Assembly (NCBI GenBank): GCA_029256105.1
Contig: JAQSYO010000011.1
Span: 1 to 64,000, forward strand
From: Herbinix sp.
GTDB taxonomy: Bacteria > Bacillota > Clostridia > Lachnospirales > Lachnospiraceae
Direction of reading: 5' to 3'
Length of the DNA stretch: 64,000 nt
Shown: positions 47,207 through 56,529 of the stretch, piece by piece
Position numbering within the stretch: position 1 is the first letter of the stretch
Layout of the letters: each line of letters starts with the position of its first letter
Made by a program: the position numbers and the translations under genes
The notes under the pieces: model-generated
Seen by the model: the letters and a program-made list of their open reading frames with translations, nothing else
What the model was told of the DNA's origin: nothing
The model's database searches: none

Positions 47207-47538
47207 CTGACGAGTACAGATATTGTTGGTTTGGCAATTACAATTATTGTTGGATTATTGATAATTGTTATATCTTTAGTTTTACAAACGGGGCGAGGCT
47301 CATTTCTCATTGCCGGATATAATACATTATCAAGAGAAAAAAAAGAGAAGTACAATAGTAAAAACTAGGCCGTTTCATCGGAAGAATTTTGTTTCCTATT
47401 GGTCTTTTTGCACCAATACTTGCTGTGGGTGGTATTTACGAAATTGGATGGTTACCAGCACTGTACTCCTTTGGTGTAATAGCACTTTCTGTTTTTGCTG
47501 TTATTTATTGCAATACGGGTAATCGGTTCAAAAAATGA
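47207..47538 (+). pseudogene. Frameshifted DUF3784 membrane protein
   Basis: Frame 1 (from CTG at 47207 after GGAGGAG) reads a first helix and TGRGSFLIAGYNTLSREKKEKYN, the DUF3784 signature, then stops at TAG 47366. Frame -1 continues KLGRFIGRILFPIGLF and two further helices to TGA at 47538. The shift lies in an A5 tract at 47360-47364, consistent with loss of one A. The expected ATG is CTG. Both changes suggest a dead gene of about 110 residues. Confidence 0.75.
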
Positions 47539-47631
47539 GCATAATAAGAGGTTGCCTAACATTCTTTACAAATTACGTCGTAAATGCATGAAAATGCGAG
47601 ACGTAGAATGTCTATAAAACAGGAGGTCGAT

Positions 47632-48018
47632 ATGTTGAAACCAGTGGCTACAAAAAACAAAATCCTATGGGGAGTTAGTATGATTGGATTACTTGCTATT
47701 TCATATTGGCTGTGCAGATTTGTATCCTTTGGGATACATGGTATGAAACAGTGGCCGAACCTGTTGGCAATTGTTGGCTTGATTACAGTAGTTATAGCTT
47801 CAATCGGTGGTAGACGATTACTTTCAATAGCCACTGTTGTAGGTTACATAGGTGGATTTGTAATTGGAATGATATTTAATACTGACGGTGTAGACCAAGG
47901 TGGCGGGGGAATAAATAATATTTGGAAAATATCGGGAATGGTTTTTGTTTCCACAATTTTAATTAGTATAATTTTAGAATATATTTTCAAGCAAAGAAAT
48001 AAAAAAACAATGGGATAA
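47632..48018 (+). CDS. Small membrane protein, unknown
   Basis: The 128-aa product has four predicted membrane helices (about 13-30, 42-58, 62-80, 96-117) and a loop with VSFGIHGMKQWPN. AGGAGG precedes the ATG at 47632. No family is assigned. The spacer upstream (47555-47620) contains a nested dyad, ACATTC/GAATGT outside TACGTC/GACGTA. Confidence 0.65.
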   Translation: MLKPVATKNKILWGVSMIGLLAISYWLCRFVSFGIHGMKQWPNLLAIVGLITVVIASIGGRRLLSIATVVGYIGGFVIGMIFNTDGVDQGGGGINNIWKISGMVFVSTILISIILEYIFKQRNKKTMG

Positions 48019-48111
48019 ATCTTAAGTATTTATGTCGCATTTTTTTCTATTATGACGGAACAGTTTTCAGATGCGAACTAAATTATTTTTATATAATGGG
48101 TGGAGGAAGAC

Positions 48112-48645
48112 ATGGAAAACTATATTGAAAAGATTCAAAAGTATTTAAATAATGGACGTGCTGAAGAATTGGATAATCGTATTGAAAGACTTCGAAAGTA
48201 TATTGATGAAATTCTAGTAAATATGAAAGACACTCAAGAAAGAAGGTGTGGGTATCTCCATCTTTATGGAGTTTCGCAAACATGTGCTATAATAGCTCTT
48301 AAAAGAAATCAAGATGTTGAATTGGCGACCATGGTTGGTATGTTACATGATTTACATTCTTACAAAGCCATAAATACTGAAAATCATGCTGAGCACGGTG
48401 CTGTTTTGGCACGTCAAATTCTTGAGGAATTGTCATTGACAACTGAGAATGAAACAGATTTAATATGTTCAGCTATTCGCAACCATAGTTCAAAGGCGAC
48501 TACTCATTCTGCATTTGATGAAGTATTAAAAGATGCAGATGTATTGCAACATTATTTATATAATCCGCTTTTTCCTGTGATGGAGCATGAAAATTGTAGG
48601 TTACAGAATTTATTAACTGAATTTGGTATTATGCGAACATTATAA
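48112..48645 (+). CDS. HD-domain hydrolase
   Basis: The 177-aa protein has an HD domain with HLYGVSQTC (first His), MLHDLHSYK (HD pair), ENHAEHGA (third His region), IRNHS and a final Asp in VLKDADVLQHY. The N-terminal 40 residues are a charged helix. The ATG at 48112 has GGAGGAAG upstream. Substrate unknown. It is one of three HD proteins in this window and is unrelated in detail to the other two. Confidence 0.8.
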   Translation: MENYIEKIQKYLNNGRAEELDNRIERLRKYIDEILVNMKDTQERRCGYLHLYGVSQTCAIIALKRNQDVELATMVGMLHDLHSYKAINTENHAEHGAVLARQILEELSLTTENETDLICSAIRNHSSKATTHSAFDEVLKDADVLQHYLYNPLFPVMEHENCRLQNLLTEFGIMRTL

Positions 48646-48783
48646 GCATTATGGGAAATAGCTCGTGGTAGCGCAAGATGGTGAAAGCAATATGCTTTTC
48701 ACAGTATTGGTATAATGAGTCCAGGTTTTATGTACATAAATGAATGATGTGATTACTATAGGCAAAAGATTGGATGGTGCATT

Positions 48784-49227
48784 TTGGAGATAAAAAGTAT
48801 TTGCGAAAACAAAAAGCAGTTTCTGGATTTACTCTTGTTAGCTGATGAACAAGAATCCATGATAGATAAATATTTAGAGCGAGGGGATCTTTTTGCCTTA
48901 TATGATAGCGACTTGAAAAGCGTGTGCGTAGTTACACGGGAAAGTGATGATGTATGTGAGTTAAAAAACATAGCCACTTATGAAAAATGGCATGGTAATG
49001 GGTATGGCAGCAAACTTTTGCATCACATCTTTTTACAATACAAAGGCAAGTACACGACTATGATTGTGGGAACAGGTGACAGCCCATGGATATTACGGTT
49101 TTATGAAAAAAACGGTTTTAGGATTTCGCATAGGGTTAAGAACTTTTTCATAGACAATTATGACCAGCCAATGTTTGATAATGGTATTCAATTAGTGGAT
49201 ATGATTTATTTGAGTAAGGCTCTATAA
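48784..49227 (+). CDS. GNAT family N-acetyltransferase
   Basis: The 147-aa enzyme has the GNAT acetyl-CoA motif [14 protein letters not shown] (about 77-90) and the following strand-helix segment [23 protein letters not shown] in altered form ([14 protein letters not shown]). It should transfer an acetyl group to an amine of an unknown substrate. The apparent start is TTG with GGATGGTG upstream, so initiation is weak or the start is uncertain. A 10-bp perfect dyad (ACATTCTTAC/GTAAGAATGT) follows the stop. Confidence 0.8.
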   Translation: MEIKSICENKKQFLDLLLLADEQESMIDKYLERGDLFALYDSDLKSVCVVTRESDDVCELKNIATYEKWHGNGYGSKLLHHIFLQYKGKYTTMIVGTGDSPWILRFYEKNGFRISHRVKNFFIDNYDQPMFDNGIQLVDMIYLSKAL

Positions 49228-49475
49228 CTTAGTCAACATTCTTACCCAAAGGCGCAGAAACGCATTATCGTAAGAATGTGAAGTGACGATTAGTTTTTTA
49301 TTATTCACCCTACAACAGATACTACGAATAGAACTATTTTTCAACTTCTGTAATGAGCAAAATATGAAGTGCAATATCCCTATTTGTTACAAGGTATTGC
49401 TTCGCATTAGTTTTAAAGTGCTAATAATGAGTACTTGTAATAAGATAAGAATTAAATATTTAGGAGGCAAAATAT

Positions 49476-49880
49476 ATGAAATTTTATATTGCTTCAAAAT
49501 TAGAAAATTTTGAACAGGTTCAGTATCTAAGGGACAAGCTAAAAGAACAAGGATGGACTCATACGTATGATTGGACACAACATGGTTCAGTAAAAACTGT
49601 TAGCACTGAAATACTAAAAGAAGTGGCTGAAAAAGAGTTCCAAGGGGTGACAGATGCAGATGTGGTTATTGTCTTAACACCACAGGGAAGAGGAACCCAC
49701 GTAGAATTGGGTATAGCTTTAGCTTTAGGAAAAAAAGTTTTTATCTGGCATGAGAATGATAAATATTTTAAATGTACCGATGATACGTCATCCTTCTATT
49801 GGCTATCAAATGTAAAACGTTTAAATGGTACAATTGAAGACCTTATAAGGATAGTTACATTAAAAACAACTATTAGTTGA
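49476..49880 (+). CDS. Nucleoside 2-deoxyribosyltransferase-like protein
   Basis: The 134-aa protein starts with KFYIASKLENFEQVQYLRDKL and has TDADVVIVLTPQGRGTHVELGIALALGKKVFIW, the Rossmann-like core of the nucleoside deoxyribosyltransferase / TIR-like clade. The Glu in HVELG is at the position of the catalytic residue in that family. Homologues may cleave or transfer N-glycosidic bonds of nucleosides; the actual substrate is unknown. AGGAGG precedes the ATG. Confidence 0.8.
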   Translation: MKFYIASKLENFEQVQYLRDKLKEQGWTHTYDWTQHGSVKTVSTEILKEVAEKEFQGVTDADVVIVLTPQGRGTHVELGIALALGKKVFIWHENDKYFKCTDDTSSFYWLSNVKRLNGTIEDLIRIVTLKTTIS

Positions 49881-49911
49881 TATAACAACAAATAATTGTT
49901 TGTTGAGTTTT

Positions 49912-49976
49912 ATTCCTCCATATTTTACAATATAACTACAAGTGCTTGTAGAAAATATGTATAAGAATGGAGGAAT
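49912..49976 (+). promoter_or_regulatory. Nested inverted repeat covering the ribosome binding site of the XRE gene
   Basis: Three perfect stems are nested: ATTCCTCC (49912-49919) with GGAGGAAT (49969-49976), ATATTTT (49920-49926) with AAAATAT (49952-49958), and CTACAAG (49936-49942) with CTTGTAG (49945-49951). The outer right arm is the GGAGG site four bases before the XRE start codon. In RNA this would hide the site. Alternatively the inner CTACAAGTGCTTGTAG dyad is an operator DNA site for the regulator itself. Confidence 0.6.
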
Positions 49977-49980
49977 TTTT

Positions 49981-51066
49981 ATGATTATAAAAATAGGCGA
50001 AAAAATAAGGGAATTGCGTAAGAAAGCAGATGTAAATCAGGAAAAATTTGCAGAATATTTAGGTATTACTGCACAAGCTGTTAGTAAATGGGAAGTAGAG
50101 GGCTGTTATCCTGATATAGAGCTTCTGCCGTCAATAGCGAATTTTTTTAACATAAGCATTGACGAATTGATGTGTTTTGATATTATGAAAAATCAGGAAA
50201 AGATTGATATGATTATTAAACAAGCGGGACCCGAGAGAAGTAAAAATTGGTTCGATGGTACAAAGATTGAAATGTTTAGAAACGCCGTTCAGGAATTTCC
50301 GAATAATTACGATTTATTATACTGTCTAGCGAAAACTTTGTGTTTTACGAAAAAACCAGAAGAAGAGAAGCAAAAAAATCTGCGGGAAGCTATATCAATA
50401 TGCACACGTATTTTGAGTGATTGCACGGATGACAACCTGCGATTTCGTTCGCTTCAAGTACTTGCACACGCTTATAAAGAAATTGGTGAAAAAGAAAAAG
50501 CTGTTGAAACAGCAAACAGACTGCCGCTTGCTCGTGATTCGCGAGATATGGTGCTTCCGGAAATTCTTGATGGGGAAGCGAGATCTAATCATATTGTTCA
50601 AAACATATGGCTGCTATCGGATATGTTTGAATATTTAATTGAAAATCTCGCAAACTCTAAATATAAGGATAACTCAGAAAAACGAGTAGAGCTATTTAAA
50701 AAACTCGTAAGTATTGAAGAAATATTACACGAAGATAGTGATTATATTTATGAAACTTTAAGGTTACGTGCAGTGTATTATTGGCTTAGTGAAGATTATA
50801 TAAAACTGAATGATTATGACAATGCGCTTGACTGTATAGAACAATTTGCGGAGTATAGCATAAAATTTGACACTCTGCCGGAAGTATCTACGTACACTTC
50901 GGTTATTTTTCAAGGCCAAACCTGTTCGAAATATAAGGATCTTGATATAAAAACTACGGCGTCTGGCTCGAAAGAATACTTAGTATCAAGAGAAATTTTT
51001 GCACCGGTACGTGAACACATTAGATTTAGAGATGTTATTACCGAACTTGAAAAGCACATAAAATAA
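49981..51066 (+). CDS. XRE-family transcriptional regulator
   Basis: The 361-aa protein has a Cro/CI-type helix-turn-helix at residues 5-60 (IGEKIRELRKKADVNQEKFAEYLGITAQAVSKWE) followed by about 290 residues of helical, probably TPR-like sequence (for example YDLLYCLAKTLCF, LAHAYKEIGEKEKA, YDNALDCIEQFAEY). Such regulators often sense a peptide or protein through the repeats. The start is ATG 49981, whose GGAGG lies in the nested inverted repeat described separately. It is followed by its own terminator, and the target is unknown. Confidence 0.85.
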   Translation: MIIKIGEKIRELRKKADVNQEKFAEYLGITAQAVSKWEVEGCYPDIELLPSIANFFNISIDELMCFDIMKNQEKIDMIIKQAGPERSKNWFDGTKIEMFRNAVQEFPNNYDLLYCLAKTLCFTKKPEEEKQKNLREAISICTRILSDCTDDNLRFRSLQVLAHAYKEIGEKEKAVETANRLPLARDSRDMVLPEILDGEARSNHIVQNIWLLSDMFEYLIENLANSKYKDNSEKRVELFKKLVSIEEILHEDSDYIYETLRLRAVYYWLSEDYIKLNDYDNALDCIEQFAEYSIKFDTLPEVSTYTSVIFQGQTCSKYKDLDIKTTASGSKEYLVSREIFAPVREHIRFRDVITELEKHIK

Positions 51067-51144
51067 GCATCTTCAGAACCAAAACTACAGCAGTATATTA
51101 ATAAACGGTGAAGCAAGTAATTAATAAAATAATAAATCATTGGT

Positions 51145-51185
51145 AAAGCCTATCAACTTTCTATACGAGGTTAATAGGCTTTTTA
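51145..51185 (+). terminator. Terminator of the XRE gene
   Basis: AAAGCCTATCAAC (51145-51157) pairs with GTTAATAGGCTTT (51170-51182) with one mismatch, then T-rich sequence. Confidence 0.75.
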
Positions 51186-51305
51186 TTGCACTAAACCTTG
51201 TATTTTTGATTGCCTATTCTTATTGCGCATGGTATTATTTGGATATAAAAGCGTTTAAAGGAATAATAAGATATATTAAATAAGTATTTTAAAGAGGCAG
51301 ATATC

Positions 51306-52118
51306 ATGGTTTTTGATACTGATAAAGTGATAGATATATTAATAATTAATATTTCAGGAATGAGTGAAGTACAATCAATAGGAATAAGTGGTAGTATAAC
51401 GCCTCTTCCAAGAGCAGGAGAAGGAGATATTGATATTTTTATATATTGTGATATGATACCTAATTATGAAAAGAGACAAGCCTTACTAAATCAGATGGGT
51501 AACCAAATACAAGAAGGTAAAATAAATATTTTTGAAGGTGGACATTGGGGAATAGGGGATTTCATGCTTATAAACGGTGTTGAAACTTGGTTAATGTATT
51601 TTACAGTAACTGATACAGTAACTGATGTCGAAGCTATACTCAATGGTGAATATCCAGATAAATTGGATAATTACTACTATCCGATAGGGCGATGTGCTAT
51701 GTTAAAAAATATCAATGTATTATTCGATCAATGTGATTTTTTAGATGACTTAAAAAAAAGATTATCCTATTATCCAGATAAATTAGCAAAGATACTTATA
51801 CAATATCATTTGGATGAACTTAAAGATACTGAAGATTTGGAACGTGCAGTAGTCAGAAAAGATGTGCTGTTTTATCACTTTGCGATAGATATTGCTATTG
51901 ATCATTTCCTTCAATCATTGTTTGCTATTAATAGAGCTTATTTTCCAAGCCGAAAAAGAACCCTTGATTTTATTAAAAACTTCAATATTAAACCTGAAGG
52001 ATGTACTGAAAAATTATTACAAGTTATTAAATTAGGTGGTTTTACAGAAGGCATTGAGCAGTCTTTTGCACTATGGAGCAATATGGTTAATGAATTAATA
52101 AAACTGTATAATATTTAG
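51306..52118 (+). CDS. Nucleotidyltransferase-fold protein
   Basis: The 270-aa protein has the polymerase-beta nucleotidyltransferase signature GISGSITPLPRAGEGDIDIFIY: Gly-Ser followed by the DxD metal pair in GDIDIF (about residues 46-50). The remainder is helical and resembles C-terminal domains of aminoglycoside nucleotidyltransferase-like and DUF4037-like proteins. It could modify a small molecule, but no antibiotic target can be inferred. AGAGGCAG precedes the ATG. A second, broken nucleotidyltransferase gene follows. Confidence 0.75.
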   Translation: MVFDTDKVIDILIINISGMSEVQSIGISGSITPLPRAGEGDIDIFIYCDMIPNYEKRQALLNQMGNQIQEGKINIFEGGHWGIGDFMLINGVETWLMYFTVTDTVTDVEAILNGEYPDKLDNYYYPIGRCAMLKNINVLFDQCDFLDDLKKRLSYYPDKLAKILIQYHLDELKDTEDLERAVVRKDVLFYHFAIDIAIDHFLQSLFAINRAYFPSRKRTLDFIKNFNIKPEGCTEKLLQVIKLGGFTEGIEQSFALWSNMVNELIKLYNI

Positions 52119-52201
52119 TGATATTAATTCCTTGGCTTTATTGAGTTAGTATCTTGATTAATACACTGGTTACTAACGCTTAAAAAAAGGATGTGTCATT
52201 A

Positions 52202-52978
52202 ATGAATTGGTCACGGCATGATGAAGTAAACCATATAATAGAAAAATTACTAAATGGACATCGACAAGTCTTTGGAGATAAAATGGTAGGCTTTTATTTG
52301 TATGGCTCGTTAATTTGGGGTGATTTTGACATTGTTTCCAGCGATATAGATACACTATGTGCAATAACCTCCGAGGTGACACCCGAGGAAATTGAGCGTC
52401 TTCGTATTATGCACGAAGAAATATCTAATGAAAGCCCACAGTGGAGAGGTCGTGTTGAAGTACATTATGCTTCGCTCGACGGGCTAAAGTACTTCCGCAA
52501 GTTTATATCCAAAATGGGGAATATTTCTCCCGGAGAACCGTTACATATCATTGATGCAGGGATTGAGTGGCTCGATGAGTGGTATTGTGTATAAGAATAT
52601 GCCATCACGCTCTTTGGCTTTGATAAGGCGGAGGTGATACCTCACATAGAGAAATCTGAGTTCATTCAAACAATTTGCGGTTATGCACGCAGTTTTCGGA
52701 AACGCATTAAGGCTAGCGAACATTGCCGCTATAGTCAAGCTTATGCGATTCTAACTTTGTGCCGTGCGCTTTATACGTTGAAAAACGATAAGCAAGTCTC
52801 AAAACTTGCAGCAGCTCGTTGGGCTATAGATTTTCTACCAGAATATCGCAATATTATCAGCAATGCACTGATATGGCGTAACGATCGTAACTCATCTGTT
52901 CAAAATCCGTTTGAAACATATGTCCTTGCCGTGAAATTCGTAAACGATATTGTTGACCGGTTCTTCGACTTTGAGTAG
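52202..52978 (+). pseudogene. Aminoglycoside adenylyltransferase-like gene interrupted by one TAA
   Basis: One frame runs from the ATG at 52202 to the stop at 52978, broken only by TAA at 52592-52594. The N-terminal half has YLYGSLIWGDFDIVSSDID, the nucleotidyltransferase GS...DxD motif. The second half (EYAITLFGFDKAEVIPHI, then SQAYAILTLCRALYTLKN) is the DUF4111/AadA-type helical domain. Homologues have a continuous reading at the break (WYxVxEYxITLFG), so a CAA to TAA change fits. Total length without the stop is about 258 residues, normal for the family. The encoded enzyme is presumably inactive as it stands. Confidence 0.8.
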
Positions 52979-53059
52979 AGAGATGATTGTGAATAGTATA
53001 AGTATAATACGAAAGTAATCTGGCTCATTATATTATATAAATAATTATTATGCAGTAAA

Positions 53060-53557
53060 TCATTGAGGTGGCCAATTCTTGATGATGTCAGGGTAACGTA
53101 GTGGTAGTATCTTACTGCTTTCAATGTGTTCAAATTTTTCAAGTGTTACCTCACCAAGGGCATTCAATCTGAAAGTAATATGGTCACGTCCTACGGTAAT
53201 GTGTGGTCCGATATACGGCATTGTTTCCACTTTTATTAAAAAGTAATGACGGCTTTCACCACCAATCCGCTCAATGCTCAAAACTTTATCATAATGGGGG
53301 TCTACCCCTGGAATTTCTTTAAGGTACTTACTGTAAAAATTGTCAACAGCTCTTTGTGTGTGAGTAAAAAGAAGTGAAATAATAATATCATTACACATCT
53401 TTTCTGTTGAAACTTCAGGCAGGCTGGAGTTGTTTTTTTCAATTGCTTTTACAAAGGGGACTACTTCTGCATTGGTTTTATCATATTTATAAGCGAAAGA
53501 TGATATTGTCATTAATCCTATTAATATCAGTATAAAAGTCAGAACTTTTTTCAACAT
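53060..53557 (-). CDS. DUF3888 secreted protein
   Basis: The 165-aa product has an N-terminal signal or anchor (about 5-24), then the DUF3888 pattern: MCNDIIISLLFTHTQRAVDNFYSKYL, VLSIERIGGESRHYFLIKVE, PYIGPHITVGRDHITFRL and a C-terminal FEHIESSKILP. The family is found in Bacilli and Clostridia and has no known function. GGAGGT lies just before the start on the minus strand. It is the only minus-strand gene in the 37-62 kb region. Confidence 0.8.
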   Translation of the reverse strand: MLKKVLTFILILIGLMTISSFAYKYDKTNAEVVPFVKAIEKNNSSLPEVSTEKMCNDIIISLLFTHTQRAVDNFYSKYLKEIPGVDPHYDKVLSIERIGGESRHYFLIKVETMPYIGPHITVGRDHITFRLNALGEVTLEKFEHIESSKILPLRYPDIIKNWPPQ

Positions 53558-53696
53558 ATCACCTCCATAATAATTGCTTTTCTACTATTTTCTCCAAAAA
53601 TAAGACATATTATTACATGAGCTTTCAAGGTTAAGATTTACTTCACATTGGTTTTAAAATGTGAATCAAATAAAGAATATTAAGGGAGAGTGTTTT

Positions 53697-54161
53697 ATGC
53701 AGAATGTTAGAATAATTAGTATACCAGAATTAAAAGTGGTAAGTTCTGGAGGAATAACGAATATGGAGGAACTTGAGAAGTTTGATAGTTGGTGGTCGGC
53801 GATAGATGTTAAGAATTATATTACACCTCGTGACTTTATGTGGTATAACGAGAAAGAAAAATATATGGAATGGGTTTTTGCTATTCCTGATAATTTAATT
53901 GATATCGGTGATTATCAATTAAAAGATTTTCCGGGCGGCCTTTATGCTGTAACAACATCCAAAGATACCGAAGAGGATTGTAATATTGCAAGAGATCAAA
54001 TTCTTAAATGGATATCTGAAAGTGGCTGTTTTGAACTATCAACAAAAGAGAATGATACTACTATACGCTATACAATGAATCATGTAATAACACCAAAAAT
54101 TTTTAAAGAAAAGATGGGATATCACTTAACTGATAATTTTGTACCAATTGTAGTGATGTAA
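53697..54161 (+). CDS. GyrI-like small-molecule-binding domain protein
   Basis: The 154-aa protein is a single GyrI-like / AraC effector-binding domain: strand MQNVRIISIPELKVVSSGG, then WWSAIDVKNYITPRDFMWYN, and the second half YQLKDFPGGLYAVTT with an acidic residue near FELSTKEND. Stand-alone members bind drugs or act as small hydrolases or antitoxin-like inhibitors. No helix-turn-helix is attached. The ATG at 53697 follows AAGGGAG; an in-frame GTG at 53661 lacks a site. Confidence 0.75.
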   Translation: MQNVRIISIPELKVVSSGGITNMEELEKFDSWWSAIDVKNYITPRDFMWYNEKEKYMEWVFAIPDNLIDIGDYQLKDFPGGLYAVTTSKDTEEDCNIARDQILKWISESGCFELSTKENDTTIRYTMNHVITPKIFKEKMGYHLTDNFVPIVVM

Positions 54162-54234
54162 CTCGCTGTCTTTATATATTGTGTTGCTACTTTTACGATT
54201 AGGAACCGAATTTTATTTCATAGGGGGTATCGAA

Positions 54235-54465
54235 ATGAAAGATAATACAAAAAACACCAAATTATCAATAATAATTTCTATATTTTCAATTATAATTTGC
54301 ATAGTTGCAGTTATTATTTCTGTACTAAACCTAAGATATTCAGCTGTTAGCGGAAAAGCGACATGGAGTGCCATTGTATTATTGTGTTGTACGATTACGA
54401 TTTTAAGTGCAAATTTAACAATATTTATATCAAGTTATAATAAGTACAAAAAATCTTCCAAGTGA
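54235..54465 (+). CDS. Small two-helix membrane protein
   Basis: The 76-aa protein has two hydrophobic helices (about 9-31 and 43-65) with a short basic tail. The ATG at 54235 has AGGGGGT upstream. No family is recognised. It sits alone between the GyrI-like and methyltransferase genes. Confidence 0.5.
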   Translation: MKDNTKNTKLSIIISIFSIIICIVAVIISVLNLRYSAVSGKATWSAIVLLCCTITILSANLTIFISSYNKYKKSSK

Positions 54466-54556
54466 AATATTAGGTTTTATTGATTTGCTTTATTCTTATA
54501 AAGCGTTGCAACATTATAAAAGCGAAGCAAAACCAGTATAAAAAAGGGGAAAAGAA

Positions 54557-55360
54557 ATGCAAAATAATTTTGATATTCAAAGTAGAGTAAAGGAACAGTA
54601 CATAAATTCTAGTAATCTATCAGCAAGACTAAACTTACATAGCTTCAACACAAATAAGCTTGATTGGCATGTCTGGTTTTTTGAAAAGATGGATATACCA
54701 GAGAATAGCAAGATTTTAGAATTAGGTTGTGGTAACGGAGTATTATGGCAAATAAATAAACAAGCTGTAAAAGAAAACTGGGATATAACCTTATCTGATT
54801 TTTCTGATGGGATGCTTCAGGACTCAAAGCAAAATATAAACATAGAAAAGATCAAATACGAAATAATTGATATACAAGACATTCCATATGAAGATGGTAG
54901 TTTCGATATTATCATTGCAAGGCATATGTTATATCACGTTCCTAATATTGATATAGCACTTTCTGAAGTAAAAAGAGTTCTGAAACCAAATGGGAAATTT
55001 TATGTTTCAACGAATGGAAAAGAACATATGCAAGAATTAATTGAACTCTTAAAGAAATATGATAAACATATAGATTTCGACCCTTCAAAGTTTGCCAATA
55101 TATTTGGTGTTGAAAATGGCAAAGAAATGTTAAAGCAGTATTTCAACAATGTCAGTGCAGAAGATTTCGTTGGGCAAATTGTTGTTCATATGGCAGAACC
55201 AGTGGTGTCATATGTAACATCAATTATTAGTGCTAGAGAATGTTTATCTAGCGAGCAAGAACTAGAAAGCTTTTACAAATTTATAGAAAAGGAGATTGAT
55301 AAAAAAGGAACATTTAGTATAACAACAAAAGCAGGTATGTTTATTGCGACAAAATTTTAA
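54557..55360 (+). CDS. Class I SAM-dependent methyltransferase
   Basis: The 267-aa protein has the SAM-binding motif I KILELGCGNGVLW (about 52-64), acidic motif II in ITLSDFSDGML, and the post-motif segment SFDIIIARHMLYHVPN, like UbiE/Methyltransf_11 small-molecule methyltransferases. The substrate is unknown. AAAGGGG precedes the ATG. It is a single gene. Confidence 0.85.
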   Translation: MQNNFDIQSRVKEQYINSSNLSARLNLHSFNTNKLDWHVWFFEKMDIPENSKILELGCGNGVLWQINKQAVKENWDITLSDFSDGMLQDSKQNINIEKIKYEIIDIQDIPYEDGSFDIIIARHMLYHVPNIDIALSEVKRVLKPNGKFYVSTNGKEHMQELIELLKKYDKHIDFDPSKFANIFGVENGKEMLKQYFNNVSAEDFVGQIVVHMAEPVVSYVTSIISARECLSSEQELESFYKFIEKEIDKKGTFSITTKAGMFIATKF

Positions 55361-55404
55361 TTAATTAGTACGGTAGAATTAACTAATAAGGAGGTGTCTA
55401 CACT

Positions 55405-56457
55405 GTGAAATCAAATATTAGTTCACGTTTGATATACTTTGTGATGTCATTGATAATCATTTTTTCTTTCGTTGGTTGCGCCAAGAATTACGTAACCGAT
55501 ATTCAATTAACAGAATCTCCAGAAGCACCGTCTGCTATCATTACACCTGCTTCAGATAGTCTGGAATCTGCCGCTGTAGATAATAACGACATTAACCGAT
55601 TGGACGACATTAATAAACTTGATCAGGTTATTTCGGTAAATGAGGTAAAACTAACGGAATTTTATTATGAAGAATATAGTACCGGAGCTGAAAACTTAGA
55701 TTTACCTGAAGCAATTGATAATAAATTCAACTACAAGATAATATATAAAAGTGGTGATTACGAGGTGGCTGGTTATATATCTGCACCAGCCGACTATTTG
55801 GAGAAGAAGTACCCTATACTTATTTATAATCGCGGCGGTCACCACTACTTAGGAAAGATGTCTCCAGGTCAACTATGTCTACTTGCTGATATGGGATTTA
55901 TTGCAATTGCCACTCAATATAGAGGAATTGACGACGGAACAGGCGAAGATGAGTTTGGGGGTGCCGACGTCCAGCATGTAATAAGTCTTATCGATATAGC
56001 GGAACAGTTGCCTTTCGGAAATGGAAAGATATATATGATGGGAGAATCACGCGGCGGTCTTGAAACCTATTGTGCTCTCAAGGAGGAAAATCTCGCGGGA
56101 AAGGACAGGATATCAGCGGCGGTAGTTTCGAGCGGTGTATCGGATCTCACGAAAATATATAATGTGCGTGAACTGGGGATGAAGGATGTATTGAAATTAT
56201 ATGTAGGTGGTACTCCTGAACAAGTACCGGAGGAATATGAGAAACGTTCGGCTGTCTGTTGGCCGGAGTTGATCAATACACCTTTGTTAATATGCCATGG
56301 CAAGACTGATGATCGTGCGCCAGTCGAACAAGCTGAAATAATTTTTGATATGCTGAAAGAACATGATAAGGATGTAGAACTTATGCTATATGACGGAGGA
56401 CATGGTTTTTCGCCCGAAAGTTTCAAGTATGCATTTGAGTGGCTATCTTCTCATTAG
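55405..56457 (+). CDS. Alpha/beta hydrolase lipoprotein (S9 peptidase-like)
   Basis: The 350-aa product has a lipoprotein signal ending FSFVGC (Cys about 25), a Ser/Ala/Asp-rich linker, and an alpha/beta hydrolase domain with the nucleophile elbow MMGESRGGLE (Ser about 214), an Asp in CHGKTDDRAP (about 308-312) and the His in DGGHGFSP near 332. This is the prolyl oligopeptidase / dienelactone hydrolase type. It should act on peptides or esters at the outer face. The start is GTG with a full AAGGAGGTG upstream. Confidence 0.8.
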   Translation: MKSNISSRLIYFVMSLIIIFSFVGCAKNYVTDIQLTESPEAPSAIITPASDSLESAAVDNNDINRLDDINKLDQVISVNEVKLTEFYYEEYSTGAENLDLPEAIDNKFNYKIIYKSGDYEVAGYISAPADYLEKKYPILIYNRGGHHYLGKMSPGQLCLLADMGFIAIATQYRGIDDGTGEDEFGGADVQHVISLIDIAEQLPFGNGKIYMMGESRGGLETYCALKEENLAGKDRISAAVVSSGVSDLTKIYNVRELGMKDVLKLYVGGTPEQVPEEYEKRSAVCWPELINTPLLICHGKTDDRAPVEQAEIIFDMLKEHDKDVELMLYDGGHGFSPESFKYAFEWLSSH

Positions 56458-56529
56458 ATTATGTACTTATTATCTGCGCGTACCGCGAAAGCGTTTTAAT
56501 AAAAAAGAGAAAATAAATGAAATCGATTA

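Noticed and set aside
47350-47375. Programmed -1 frameshift in the DUF3784 gene
   Set aside because: The heptamer T AAA AAC is not a proper slippery site, and the start codon is also lost.
42718-52594. Stop-codon reassignment (TAA read as sense)
   Set aside because: TAA is the normal terminator of many intact genes in the window, such as pilB, folC and the PocR kinase.
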